Assembly: GCF_002234615.1 (NCBI RefSeq)
Contig: NZ_NMQW01000014.1
Coordinates: 1-64,000 of the forward strand
Direction of reading: 5' to 3'
Length of the DNA stretch: 64,000 bases
Source: Paenibacillus rigui
GTDB lineage: Bacteria > Bacillota > Bacilli > Paenibacillales > NBRC-103111
This document shows, in pieces, positions 24,958 through 37,117 of this stretch. Position 1 is the first letter of the stretch, and the number at the start of each line of letters is the position of its first letter. A model generated the notes under the pieces. It made no database searches and had not been told where the DNA came from. It worked only from the letters and a program-made list of their open reading frames with translations. A program made the position numbers and the translations under genes.

Positions 24958-25091
24958 TTCGGCAGGTACATAGAGCCATACCCATACCCATGCACTAGTT
25001 TATCTCGGTCTCGTCCATGGTCGGCCTTATCGGCGCTCTGTTTGGTTCGAAGCAGGCCATCATTGTATTTACCGGAACAGAAAATGGGCGA

Positions 25092-26102
25092 TTAACCCCC
25101 AGTGGCCTCATGAATGAATACGCGCGGCTCCTCACTCGTCAGAAATTGATACCATCGCTGCCGGAACCGAATCTGCGGCCCATCGGCCTGCACATGGGCT
25201 TCCAGCCGCAGCGAATCCGGAATCGGGCCGGGATGCTGGCTCTCGACGATGGCTTGATCTTCCTTCAGCACCTTGCTGCTGTACTTAGAGAAAATGGTAT
25301 TCAGCCCCGGTACCTTGGTGGCAAAATTTCGGCCGGCCAGGCCGTAAATTGCCGTAACCTCCTTATCGATGGGGGTAAAGGTAACATAGTTAATAAACTG
25401 GCTTCCTTCCTGTTTCAAGGGGGTTAATAGCCATTGCTGCGGAAAACGATAATCCAGAATGCCGCCCCCGTTGCGGATTCGGATTTCGTCTCCGTGCGCT
25501 TCAAAGTCGATTTTGATCTCAACCGTTGATTTTTTGCCTATTGTTTTATTATGTACGATGGGCACATGAGCCACATCCAGTACGCTCTCGACAACACGGG
25601 TTAAATGCGCCTTCCAGACGGCGTCATAAGGAGCCAGGCTGTAGCTAGGCTCTTGGAGAACCGGGTACAGGGAGAGGGGAGCGGGCTCCATCATTTCCAG
25701 TTCCTCATACGTTTTGGGGTAAAGCCAGATGAGGCCTATCTGCTCTGAAACCGGATAAGAACGGGTATGGGCAAAGCCAGGGATAGCTCGATCCGGATGA
25801 GCCGGAATCTCAACACATTCCCCAAGACCATTAAAGCCCCAGGCGTGATAAGGGCATTGCAGCAGCCCGCCATCGCAGCGGCCTAATGAAAGATCTGCGC
25901 CGCGATGAGGGCAATAAGCATGGAGGGCACGAAGCTCCCCTTGCGCGTCACGGAAAAGCACGACATCCCGTCCAAGCAGCCTCTTTTTCACAGGCTTCGT
26001 TTTGATTTCCTTTCCCCAGCCGACCGCGTACCAAGTACAAGGGAATACCTCATGATCTTCATCACGGCCTGCCCGGTAGTTCTCGTTAACCCCATGAACC
26101 AT
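25092..26102 (-). CDS. Rieske iron-sulfur oxygenase
   Basis: A 336-residue Rieske oxygenase. The [2Fe-2S] ligands are Cys64, His66, Cys83 and His86 (CPHRG and CPYH). The mononuclear iron site is in SVLDVAHVPIVH near residue 200. This architecture is shared by vanillate demethylase-type and PaO-type oxygenases acting on aromatic or tetrapyrrole substrates. No reductase or ferredoxin gene is adjacent, so electrons must come from elsewhere. GGAGG precedes the ATG. The substrate cannot be told from sequence. Confidence 0.87.
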   Translation of the reverse strand: MVHGVNENYRAGRDEDHEVFPCTWYAVGWGKEIKTKPVKKRLLGRDVVLFRDAQGELRALHAYCPHRGADLSLGRCDGGLLQCPYHAWGFNGLGECVEIPAHPDRAIPGFAHTRSYPVSEQIGLIWLYPKTYEELEMMEPAPLSLYPVLQEPSYSLAPYDAVWKAHLTRVVESVLDVAHVPIVHNKTIGKKSTVEIKIDFEAHGDEIRIRNGGGILDYRFPQQWLLTPLKQEGSQFINYVTFTPIDKEVTAIYGLAGRNFATKVPGLNTIFSKYSSKVLKEDQAIVESQHPGPIPDSLRLEAHVQADGPQIRFRQRWYQFLTSEEPRVFIHEATGG

Positions 26103-26249
26103 AGGTAAGATCCTCCTTTACTGATGCGGTATCGTGTGTATCGTCATAGTTGATCTAATGGTCGGAATAGATATGGACCGTTCCTGTCGCAGATTTGCCT
26201 GATGTATCTTAACTTATACACTCATTATACAATTCGGATCGGTTTGAAA

Positions 26250-26296
26250 CAAAAAAACAGCCTCCCCCCGAGCATGGCGCTCATGGGTGAGGCTGT
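26250..26296 (-). terminator. terminator of gltB
   Basis: ACAGCCTC and GAGGCTGT form the base of a long interrupted hairpin. On the minus strand a run of seven T follows. Confidence 0.9.
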
Positions 26297-26316
26297 TATC
26301 TTATTTAGAGAATTAA

Positions 26317-29300
26317 TTATTCTGTAGCAACCGATTGGTCTGCTTGCAGATTCACCGGAGCGATACGTACGAAGCTGGTTTCCAAATTCGCCAGCAAGTG
26401 TGCGATGGTAGCTGCAGCCTCGGATTGGCCGGAAGCAGCAAGCTCTTCGTGGTACGCGCCGAGCAGTTCGTTCAAGTCTTTGATGCTTTGAGCACCGACC
26501 TTCTCGATTTTTACTTTCGCGCCTTTGGCGATACGGCGTGTGATTGCTGCTTCGTCCAAGCCCATTTCTGGAACCAAACGTTGGTAGATCACACCACCGG
26601 TCATCCCTGCGCAAATCCATGGACCTGGATCGCCCAGCACGACGGCACGACCGTTGGTCATGTATTCGAAAGCGAAGCCCTTCAGGTTCGCGCGGCTTGC
26701 CAGACCACCGAGGTGATCTTCCAGAGGAGAGGTGATCTCTCCGCCGAAGACAACGTCTGCTCCGGAGAAACGGATGCAGGCACGTGTATCGGCATTGCCT
26801 TGAATCAGGAACAAACCTTTTTGAGCACCATAGCCGAACGATTTACCAACAGAGCCGTTGATGAATTGTTTGTTCTGGCCTTTGGATTTCAGGATGGCGA
26901 TTTTACCGCCGAGCGACATTTTACCAACGCCGTCTTCGGCACCACCGTTAACAGTAATTTCAACGCCGCGGGCATTGAAGGCACCCAAGCCGATACCGGC
27001 TACGGAGCCGTCTGTCAAGTTCAAGGATACCTTAGGCAAGCTGTCATAGCTTCCGTCGAAACGGTCTCTTACGCGATGGCTGGCAAAACGTGTTCCGAGA
27101 ATACGGGACTCGGCATCCAGTTTGGACCATACGCGTTCAACCGGTGCGTCGAAGGATAAGGAATCCGGGAAGAATTCTTGACCTTCTGCGCCAGCCGCGA
27201 TGCGAATATCGGACGATACCGCCGCCGCTGCTTCCAATTGAGCATCCTGAGCAGCCACCAGCGAAAGTGGAGCCGGACGAAGAATTTCGGACAAGTCGAT
27301 TTGCTCCAGGCAGCTCACTTGCTGCAGAAGGTCGGAACGACCTACAAGATCTTGAGCATTCTCGAAGCCCAGCTGAGCGACGATTTCACGGATTTCTTCG
27401 CCCATGCCGCCGAACAAGCGAACCAGGGAATCTACCGCAGTGTCATATACACGAGGAACGAAGCGGCGAAGACCTTTTTCTTCGGCTTCTTCCATCGAAT
27501 CGATTTGTGTTGCGATACCAACGTGGCAAGTATCCAGGTGGCAGCCGCGGCAAGTCGTACAACCGATGGCTTGCATGGAGATACTGCCGAAGCCGCAGCG
27601 GTTTGCGCCGAGCAGCATCATTTTGACAACGTCCGCACCGGATTTCAAGCCGCCGTCAGACCACAGCTCGACCTTGTGACGAAGACCAGCTTCGATCAAG
27701 GCGACGTGAGCCAACTTGGTACCGATCTCGGTAGGCAAACCGACGTGAGTCAAGGAGTGGATACGAGCCGCACCTGTTCCGCCGTCGAAGCCGGACAAGG
27801 TGATGACGTCCGCGCCTGCTTTGGCCACACCGACTGCGATCGTACCGATACCCGGTACAACAGGGATTTTCACGTTGATTTTGGCTTTACGTCCGCTGGC
27901 TTCTTTCAGCTCGGAGATGATTTGCGCCAAATCCTCGATCGAGTAAATATCGTGGTTGTTGGATGGCGAGATCAGGTCCGAACCGATCGTTGCGTTACGT
28001 GCTGCAGCGATCTTGGCTGTAACCTTGGAGCCCGGCAAGTGACCGCCTTCGCCCGGTTTTGCACCTTGACCGATCTTGATTTCCAAGAAAGCAACGGCGT
28101 TCGCAAGCTCAACGTTAATACCGAAACGACCGGATGCTACTTGCGCACCGCGTGTTCTTTTGTAACGGCCGAGCATATCTTTAATTTCTCCGCCCTCACC
28201 GTTCATGGTGACCATGTTCAGACGCTCACCGGCTTCCGCATACGCACGGAAAGCAGTTTCGTTCTGGGAACCGAACGACATGGAGGAGATCAGCATAGGC
28301 AAATCATGTCCGCCGATACCGATGTTGACTTTGGACGGGTCAAGAGGCTTGCGGCCTTCCTGCTGCGCACGCTCATAGTCGAAATCAGCAACGTGACGGA
28401 TGGAAATCGGATTGCGCTTCTCTTCCTCGCGCAGCTTGTCGCGGTAGTCCGTATAAGGAGCCGTTCCTGCAGCTGCCTCGCCGAGTGCTTTCCACATGCG
28501 TTGGAAGAAGTGGAAGTTGCGAGCTGCCTTGGCTTTGGCATTCGAGAAGTCCTCGTAGCGGGCTTCCGCATCCTTTTCCAATTGGGCGAAGCCGGTACCG
28601 GCTTTTTCGCTGCCCAGGTAGTTCACGATATCAAGCACATCGGATACTTCAGGCTTCAAGCCGATCGACGAGAAGAAGCGGGTGTAGCCGCGCAGCTCGT
28701 GCGTACCGATTGTGGAAATGACTTTCTCCAAGCCTTTGGACAAGGCTGTGTATACTTTATGTGCCGCCGGTGCGCCGTTCTTGTCAGCAGCGGTAGCAAA
28801 CAGCAGGTAAGGGGACACTAGGTCCACACCCAGACCGCAAGCTACAGCGATATCGTGCAGGTTACGGATCGCAGCGGTGCGAAGAATGACGGTCACTTGA
28901 CGGCGCAGGTTGTCGCCGAAGGACAATTTTTGCGCGCGAAGCGCAATGTCGACTTTGGAAGCCGCAAGATGCGGATCCAGGAACAAGCGATCGTTCTGAT
29001 GAGCCTGAGCGTCGTCAAGAACAAGCAGCATAGCTCCGTTCTGTACAGCAGCGATGGCGTCTGCCGCCAATTGATCCAAAGCCTTCTGCAAGGAGGTGCC
29101 GCGTGCATAGGTTGTCGAAAGAACGGCAACCGCCTGGGCTCCTTGGCCGGAGAATTGAGCGATCAACTGCTCATAGCTTGGTTGGCCGAGCTCTGCAAGC
29201 GAAGCTGCGCCATTAGCGCCTTCAAGCAGAAGCGGAGTCAGCAGCTCAACGCGCAAACGCTCATCAGGCTGACCGAAAACGGATGGACGAGGTCCAACGA

Positions 29301-30894
29301 CAACGCGGGTGGAGAAATGCTCCATCTCACGGTCACGGTCGATCGCAGGGTTCGTAACAACCGCTACGCTCTCTTTAATGAAGTCAGGAATGTTTTGACG
29401 CTCCCAATTGATACAGGCGTGAGGACCGTCATGACCCAAGGAACGAATCGGCTCCGCGCCGGTTTCGGACATGGTCTCGATTTGCTGAATGCCTTCGCGG
29501 TCCCAGCCAAATGCACTGTACAATGCATCTGTAACGGTTAGGTCAGAGCTGGAAGCTGCTTCAACCGAAGACACGCCTTCAACCAAATGCTTGCGAAGAC
29601 CTTTGAAATCAACACGCTTGCTTGCGCGCTCGTAAACCAAGGACTGAACCTCGGAGTAAGGGATCACTTGAACGTGCTCACCTGGCGTCAGAATGACACC
29701 CATTTTCTCGCCCGGAGCGATCGGCTTCGGATCGGCAACCATTTCGCCAACCGTAATGACGCCTTGCTCGGAGGAGAAATACAGGGATGTCTCGCTCTCT
29801 ACCATCCATACCGGACGAAGACCGAGCGCATCGACGCTAAAAATACATTCGTTGCCGTAACGCGATACAATACCCGCCGGACCTTGGGCGTAATGACCCC
29901 AAATTTGACGGAAGTACACATAAAGATCCTGCAGCTCCGGACGGAACAGCTTCATTTCATTAATAATAGGAGGGAATACGATTTCCATTGCCTCGAACAA
30001 GCTGATGCCGAAGCGGTGAATGAATGTTTCGATCGTACGGTTCATGTCCTGCGAGTCACTGCCGTTATCAACCAGCTGTACGCCGACCATGTCTGCTTCC
30101 AGACGCAGCTTTTTCACCGTGTTGATCTCCCCGTTGTGACCAAGCAAAGAGAAAGGCTGAACACGGAAGAAGCTGGATTGGGTATTTGTGGAGTAGCGGT
30201 TGTGACCGATCGTTACTTGAGCCGCGAACAACGGATCGCGCATATCATTAAAATATTTTGGAAGAATGCTGGCTGCGCCCATCACTTTGTAGGCAGCCGT
30301 TACATTGCTCAATGTAGCTACGTGCACATAGTACTTCTTCTCAATAGCTGTGTGCAGCTCGAACAAATGGTCGGCTACGACCACTTCAGGCTTGTCGCAA
30401 ATAGCGGCAACCTGCCAGAAGGTAGGCTCATCGTTGCGGCCGTTCGGACCGAGAACGCTGCTGTCCACTTGGTTCTCTTGCTCAAGAATAATGGAGATTT
30501 GGTGCTGGGCGAACAATTCACGAATGCCTTGCTGCATGTCAGATGCGGAAACATCCAAGTTGCGCGGAACGAAAATATGGGCAACGGAGAAGCGGTTGTC
30601 ATGTGCCAGTTTGCCGTCCAAACCGGCGTCCGTTAATTTTTTCTCCCAAAGTGCTCTTGGAATATCGGTAAGAATCCCGCAGCCGTCCCCTTCGCCGTTA
30701 ATAAAACCCGAACGATGCTCGATCTTAACGAGGGCATCAATCGCTTTGCGAATGTTATCGCGGGATGGAAAACCGTCCTTCTCTACGATGCAAATAATAC
30801 CGCAGCTATCGTGCTCGGTACCTAACAGATTCTGAAAACGGCCTTCATTGCGCATTACTTCATTCATTCTTGTGGTCAGCAGGCTGACCGTCAC
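26317..30894 (-). CDS. gltB: glutamate synthase, large subunit
   Basis: A full-length glutamate synthase large subunit of about 1,525 residues that makes glutamate from 2-oxoglutarate and glutamine amide nitrogen. The N-terminal amidotransferase nucleophile is Cys in EHDSCGII, reached after propeptide removal. The FMN domain contains PGEGGHLPGSKV. The 3Fe-4S cysteines are in CTTCRGCHLDTC, with one extra Cys compared with the usual pattern. The start is unsure. GTG at 30894 abuts GGAGG too closely, and ATG at 30867 would leave a 20-residue propeptide. No small-subunit gene (gltD) is next to it. Confidence 0.95.
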   Translation of the reverse strand: MTVSLLTTRMNEVMRNEGRFQNLLGTEHDSCGIICIVEKDGFPSRDNIRKAIDALVKIEHRSGFINGEGDGCGILTDIPRALWEKKLTDAGLDGKLAHDNRFSVAHIFVPRNLDVSASDMQQGIRELFAQHQISIILEQENQVDSSVLGPNGRNDEPTFWQVAAICDKPEVVVADHLFELHTAIEKKYYVHVATLSNVTAAYKVMGAASILPKYFNDMRDPLFAAQVTIGHNRYSTNTQSSFFRVQPFSLLGHNGEINTVKKLRLEADMVGVQLVDNGSDSQDMNRTIETFIHRFGISLFEAMEIVFPPIINEMKLFRPELQDLYVYFRQIWGHYAQGPAGIVSRYGNECIFSVDALGLRPVWMVESETSLYFSSEQGVITVGEMVADPKPIAPGEKMGVILTPGEHVQVIPYSEVQSLVYERASKRVDFKGLRKHLVEGVSSVEAASSSDLTVTDALYSAFGWDREGIQQIETMSETGAEPIRSLGHDGPHACINWERQNIPDFIKESVAVVTNPAIDRDREMEHFSTRVVVGPRPSVFGQPDERLRVELLTPLLLEGANGAASLAELGQPSYEQLIAQFSGQGAQAVAVLSTTYARGTSLQKALDQLAADAIAAVQNGAMLLVLDDAQAHQNDRLFLDPHLAASKVDIALRAQKLSFGDNLRRQVTVILRTAAIRNLHDIAVACGLGVDLVSPYLLFATAADKNGAPAAHKVYTALSKGLEKVISTIGTHELRGYTRFFSSIGLKPEVSDVLDIVNYLGSEKAGTGFAQLEKDAEARYEDFSNAKAKAARNFHFFQRMWKALGEAAAGTAPYTDYRDKLREEEKRNPISIRHVADFDYERAQQEGRKPLDPSKVNIGIGGHDLPMLISSMSFGSQNETAFRAYAEAGERLNMVTMNGEGGEIKDMLGRYKRTRGAQVASGRFGINVELANAVAFLEIKIGQGAKPGEGGHLPGSKVTAKIAAARNATIGSDLISPSNNHDIYSIEDLAQIISELKEASGRKAKINVKIPVVPGIGTIAVGVAKAGADVITLSGFDGGTGAARIHSLTHVGLPTEIGTKLAHVALIEAGLRHKVELWSDGGLKSGADVVKMMLLGANRCGFGSISMQAIGCTTCRGCHLDTCHVGIATQIDSMEEAEEKGLRRFVPRVYDTAVDSLVRLFGGMGEEIREIVAQLGFENAQDLVGRSDLLQQVSCLEQIDLSEILRPAPLSLVAAQDAQLEAAAAVSSDIRIAAGAEGQEFFPDSLSFDAPVERVWSKLDAESRILGTRFASHRVRDRFDGSYDSLPKVSLNLTDGSVAGIGLGAFNARGVEITVNGGAEDGVGKMSLGGKIAILKSKGQNKQFINGSVGKSFGYGAQKGLFLIQGNADTRACIRFSGADVVFGGEITSPLEDHLGGLASRANLKGFAFEYMTNGRAVVLGDPGPWICAGMTGGVIYQRLVPEMGLDEAAITRRIAKGAKVKIEKVGAQSIKDLNELLGAYHEELAASGQSEAAATIAHLLANLETSFVRIAPVNLQADQSVATE

Positions 30895-31316
30895 CTCCCA
30901 ATAAAAGTATGCGGGTCTAAATCGTCACCAAGCAAGGTTTGTATCCAAGGCAGTAAGAAAGCGGAAAGCGGACAAATCCAATTATGACGTCGAAATGAAT
31001 AAAAATACATTTTACTTGCATAAAAGGGACTTGCAGCGGTTGGTCGATGATAGCGAATGATGATAGAATGAGGCTCTACAAAAAAAAACAATGAGCCCAC
31101 CTCGACAAAATGAGCGCATATCATTACGGCTTTCTTGCCAAAAACCTTATAAATTAGCCGATTTTATTTAAAAATAGAGTATCTATAGAATATCACGAAA
31201 TTGCTTTCGACACAATAGAACATTCCGGGTAAACAATGGATGTAAGCGTTATCTATTTTGCATAACTGGTGAATAAAGGGAAAGTGTGGCAAGTGTGTGA
31301 ATTTTCACTAAAAACG
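30895..31316 (-). other. gltB upstream region with cre-like site
   Basis: A 420-base AT-rich region without a convincing gene. TGTAAGCGTTATCT at 31241-31254 matches the CcpA cre consensus at all but the last fixed position. A weak promoter (TTGTGT, 17 bases, TATTCT, minus strand, 31187-31215) lies between it and gltB. These are candidates only. Confidence 0.4.
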
Positions 31317-31351
31317 AACGAACTATTATCATAATCTGATAATAGTTCGTT
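31309..31351 (-). terminator. terminator of thiC
   Basis: A perfect 15-bp stem (31317-31331 with 31337-31351) around a 5-base loop. On the minus strand CGTTTTTAG follows. Confidence 0.88.
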
Positions 31352-31364
31352 TTCCGTTTGGGGA

Positions 31365-33505
<2,141 letters not shown>

Positions 33506-33640
33506 GCGACTGGTTGACTACATAGCTTCCCTTTGTCATGCACCCCAGTCATTACGTCGTCATGGGACGAAGAGGGAACCGTTCGCCTGCACGAGGGAGC
33601 ACAGCGCCTCGCGGAGGCTCTTGCATGGACTAAAGCACGA

Positions 33641-35263
33641 TTATGGGTGAAAAAAGTCCGAAGGGCTTTTGCCGGTAATCATTTTGAATACCTGGCTGAA
33701 ATATGTCGGGTTTTTGAACCCGACCATCTCGCTGACCTCATATACCATATGCTGTCCCGATTGCAAGTAATCGATCGCCCGATGGATGCGATAATGATTC
33801 AAGTAATGGACAAAGTTGGATCCGGTCACCCGTTTGAACAGCTGGCTTAAATATTTGGGATGGACAAACAATTCCTTGGCAATACAGGCGAAGCTGATAT
33901 CCTCACTGTAATGCTGCTCCACGTACTGCTTCACGCTTTCGACAAGGCGGTTGCTCTTCCGGCCGGACAGCTCTTGAACCGACGATTGGAGCCATTCCTC
34001 CACCAGCTCGTCAATCCAGCTGAGCAGCTCCTTCAAGCTGTAATGCTGTTGGATTTGCTGTAGAAACTGGGACATCGTCCGCGGCGGCCCAATGAGCGGG
34101 AACTGGTCGTTCCAGTAAAAGATCATGGAGCTGAAAAGCCCGACGCATATCGTCTGGACATCCGTTAGCGAGCCGCTGCCCTCCTGCTGCATTTGCGTGC
34201 GGAGGAGAACCCACTGCTGTCTGGCTTTGTCCAGATCTTTGCCGGACAGCGCCTCATTCCACTGCTTCAGCAGCGGGGCGAAGCCATCCGCCGACGATTG
34301 GAGCCGCACCCAGTCCCGGTAAGGGTAAACCTGGCTTGTGCCCTGGAATTCCGCTGCCTCCAGCGCTTCCCGGCTTTCGAGATACGAATCCATCAGCTCG
34401 TGCAAGCCGTGCTTGACGGAGCCGATTCCCGCGATCGCTTCGATTTTCAAATACGTCGTCATTTTCTCCGTGATCTTCTGAGCCAATTGCTCGCAAATCC
34501 GGTACAGCTCCTCCTGCTCTGCTTCCGTATGAAATAACAGCAGCACGAATAGGCTGTCCGAATAGTTCAGCACATGGCCGAGCACGGAAGGGAACAGCTT
34601 CAGCTCCTCCTCCAGCAGCTCGCGGGCAATGTTGTCCGCACCGAACTTCAGCAGCTGCCAGTCTCTTTCCTTCAGCTTGGTCAGAAAGGACGGCCGCGTC
34701 ATCCGCAGACTCACCGCTGCCACCTCCTGCGGGTTGGGGAGTCCTAGGTAATCCAGCCGTTCTTCGGAAATTTCATTCTTATGGTAGCGGGTTGTCAACA
34801 GCTCATAAAACAGCTTCTCCCGCAAATACGGCAGCATGCGTCCGATTTCGACTTTGTAATGCGCCTCCAGCCGCTGCTTTTGTTCGAGCACGTCGAGCTC
34901 CTGGAGCACCTCGTCCAGCACGGATTCGATCTCGGAGACGCCGGCGGGCTTCAGCAAAAAATGAAACACGCCCCATCGCATGGCTTGGCGCGCATTTTCG
35001 AATTCCTCGAAGCCGCTTAATATAATGATAGGCAGCTTCGGATCCTCCTTGCGGAGCGTCTGAACGAGCTCAATGCCATTCATTCCCGGCATATAGACGT
35101 CCGTCATCACTAAATCCGGCTTCAGCTCTTTATACATCACATACGCTTCATTGCCGTCTTTCGCCATGCCTGCAATGCGTATATTGAGCTTCGTCCAGCC
35201 GACATGCTGCGATAGTGCATTGAGGATATGCGGTTCATCATCCACGAGCAGAATCGATCTCAT
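33641..35263 (-). CDS. YesN-type AraC response regulator
   Basis: A 540-residue response regulator. The receiver domain is at residues 1-120 with phosphoacceptor Asp in DLVMTDVYMPGMNG near residue 56 and Lys in FLLKPAG. A long middle region follows. The C-terminal AraC DNA-binding domain is at about 435-540 (ISFACIAKELFVHPKYLSQLFKRVTG and FKNPTYFSQVFKMITGKSPSDF). It overlaps the kinase gene by 4 bases and closes the ABC transporter operon, so it probably activates the solute-binding protein gene. The stimulus is unknown. Confidence 0.93.
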   Translation of the reverse strand: MRSILLVDDEPHILNALSQHVGWTKLNIRIAGMAKDGNEAYVMYKELKPDLVMTDVYMPGMNGIELVQTLRKEDPKLPIIILSGFEEFENARQAMRWGVFHFLLKPAGVSEIESVLDEVLQELDVLEQKQRLEAHYKVEIGRMLPYLREKLFYELLTTRYHKNEISEERLDYLGLPNPQEVAAVSLRMTRPSFLTKLKERDWQLLKFGADNIARELLEEELKLFPSVLGHVLNYSDSLFVLLLFHTEAEQEELYRICEQLAQKITEKMTTYLKIEAIAGIGSVKHGLHELMDSYLESREALEAAEFQGTSQVYPYRDWVRLQSSADGFAPLLKQWNEALSGKDLDKARQQWVLLRTQMQQEGSGSLTDVQTICVGLFSSMIFYWNDQFPLIGPPRTMSQFLQQIQQHYSLKELLSWIDELVEEWLQSSVQELSGRKSNRLVESVKQYVEQHYSEDISFACIAKELFVHPKYLSQLFKRVTGSNFVHYLNHYRIHRAIDYLQSGQHMVYEVSEMVGFKNPTYFSQVFKMITGKSPSDFFHP

Positions 35264-37068
35264 TCATTCTCACCGTCTAACCATTGTTTTAGTTGGTCCT
35301 CCGTTTCGATTACGGGAAGGTGAACCGTGACCGCTACACCGCCTTCCTCCCGGTTCGCCATACGGAGGCCGTAGAAGGAGCCGCAGTACAATTGGATGCG
35401 CCGCCGGACATTCTGGATGCCGATCCCCGTCGTATGCTCCAGCTCCCAATGCTCCGGCAGACCGGTACCGTTATCGGTAAGCTGCAGCTCTAGATAAGGT
35501 GCTCTGCCTTCAGGCTGGATTTGCCGAATGGTCAGCCCGATCTGCAGAGGCTTCTCCTCCTGCCCCGGCTTGCCGTGAATGACTGCGTTTTCAATCAGGG
35601 GCTGAAGGATGATCTTCGGGATATAATAGCTGCGCGCCCGAGGCTCGACTTGCTCCGTATATTCGATGGGGAAGGGGAGCCTTTCTTTTTGAATGCTGAT
35701 GTAGCAGCGGGCATGCTCCAGCTCGTCGCGAAGACGGATGAACAGCTTGCCGCCGCTGAGCCCGATCCGCAGCATTTTGCCCAGCTGCTGAATCATAAAG
35801 CTGATATCCTCCGCCTTATAATCGAGTGCCCGCCAATGAATCATATCCAATGTGTTATACAAAAAGTGCGGCTTGATCTGTGCCTCAAGCAGACTGGTTT
35901 GCGCTTCGCGCTTCGCTTTGCTTTCTTTTTTGACGCTGTCCATCAGGTCCTTCAGGCGCGACACCATATGGTTGAAGCTGTAGGACAGCTGGACATATTC
36001 CTCCGTGTAAGAGCTGGCCGAATGGGCGTGGAAATCGCCGCGTTCCAGCTTCTTCATCTCCATCATAAGCCTGCGAAGCGGATTGATGCTGCTTTTGACG
36101 AACAGGAACGCCAAGATGGCGGAGATGAATAGAATGAGCACGCCGATGCCGAGGACAACCCAGCCGGCCTGCTGGGTGGAAGCGAGAAGGGAGCTCACAG
36201 GAATAATCTGCACAAGCCGCCACTGTACCGTGCTCGGCTTGGAGAAGACGACCAGATAAGAGTGGCCGTCCTTGCGGAACACCTCGAAGCCGTCGGTCAA
36301 AGAATACGACCTTTCGCCCAGCCAGTTTGAATCGACGATCGGCTCTGTTTCCTTTTGCTGAGGCGAGTCGACCTTCACAATAATTTTGCCTGCCGTATCG
36401 ACTACGAGCACTTGGCCATCCAGCGCCATCGGGACATCGGCGAATTTCCGCAGCACATCGTTCTGCGACATGCGGATGAGCACATAGCCAACCGTCTCTC
36501 CCTTGCTGTTGAACACGTGCTGCGCGTAGCCGATCAGGGAATCGGGCGAACCCTTCTCCTGAACCGGTACCCAGACGGCATCCGCCTGCTTCAGCGCGGG
36601 AAACCACTCCTTGTCGGCTATGAGCCGGATCGGATAAACCAAATCCGTTGCGGCATAGGGAACCTCGTTATACAAATCCGAGTATATTTCAATGGAGCTA
36701 ATTCCGGTATTGAGCACCAGCGTGTGATGCAAAATATCGGAAATTTCCCGCCTTTTCGTAATCATTTCGTATTTGGATATGCTTTTTCCGTCCAGACGAT
36801 CAACCACTTCTTTATTGCTGACTACCGAATAAGCGGTGTTGGTCAGATTGGTTATGAAATCGAAGCCGCGCTTGGTGCTCTCGTTTAAGAGCGCAAGTCT
36901 GGCTTTGCTTATTTCCGTGAAGGTCACTCCCGAGAAGGAGCTGTACGCAATCCAAATAATCGTGAGAAGGAAGGTCAGATTCAGAATGATGAAGCAGGTA
37001 GCCATCAAAGTCGAGAGCTTCGTTCGCTGAAATAACGAGCTGTAATTCGCATATCTTGATGTGCGCAT
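35260..37068 (-). CDS. YesM-type sensor histidine kinase
   Basis: A 602-residue kinase. One membrane span lies at about residues 21-45, then an extracellular sensor domain to about 295, a second span at about 295-320, and a HAMP linker. The His_kinase region has the phosphorylated His in EAQIKPHFLYNTLD near residue 400. The ATPase has PLIENAVIHG and DNGTGLP. Together with the AraC-type partner it senses a sugar outside the cell or its binding protein. Gene order solute-binding protein, permeases, kinase, regulator is common in Paenibacillus. Confidence 0.94.
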   Translation of the reverse strand: MRTSRYANYSSLFQRTKLSTLMATCFIILNLTFLLTIIWIAYSSFSGVTFTEISKARLALLNESTKRGFDFITNLTNTAYSVVSNKEVVDRLDGKSISKYEMITKRREISDILHHTLVLNTGISSIEIYSDLYNEVPYAATDLVYPIRLIADKEWFPALKQADAVWVPVQEKGSPDSLIGYAQHVFNSKGETVGYVLIRMSQNDVLRKFADVPMALDGQVLVVDTAGKIIVKVDSPQQKETEPIVDSNWLGERSYSLTDGFEVFRKDGHSYLVVFSKPSTVQWRLVQIIPVSSLLASTQQAGWVVLGIGVLILFISAILAFLFVKSSINPLRRLMMEMKKLERGDFHAHSASSYTEEYVQLSYSFNHMVSRLKDLMDSVKKESKAKREAQTSLLEAQIKPHFLYNTLDMIHWRALDYKAEDISFMIQQLGKMLRIGLSGGKLFIRLRDELEHARCYISIQKERLPFPIEYTEQVEPRARSYYIPKIILQPLIENAVIHGKPGQEEKPLQIGLTIRQIQPEGRAPYLELQLTDNGTGLPEHWELEHTTGIGIQNVRRRIQLYCGSFYGLRMANREEGGVAVTVHLPVIETEDQLKQWLDGENE

Positions 37069-37117
37069 GAGTGATCAACATCCAGTCCCGGCTGTCAAGG
37101 TCCGTTTACCTTCGATC

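Noticed and set aside
25017-25427. 136-codon plus-strand frame after the second aldolase
   Set aside because: It lies antisense to the Rieske gene end, has no ribosome binding site and no recognisable features.
27178-28821. 547-codon open frame on the plus strand inside gltB
   Set aside because: It is antisense to a well-conserved gene, has a biased low-complexity composition and no ribosome binding site. It is a shadow of gltB codon use.
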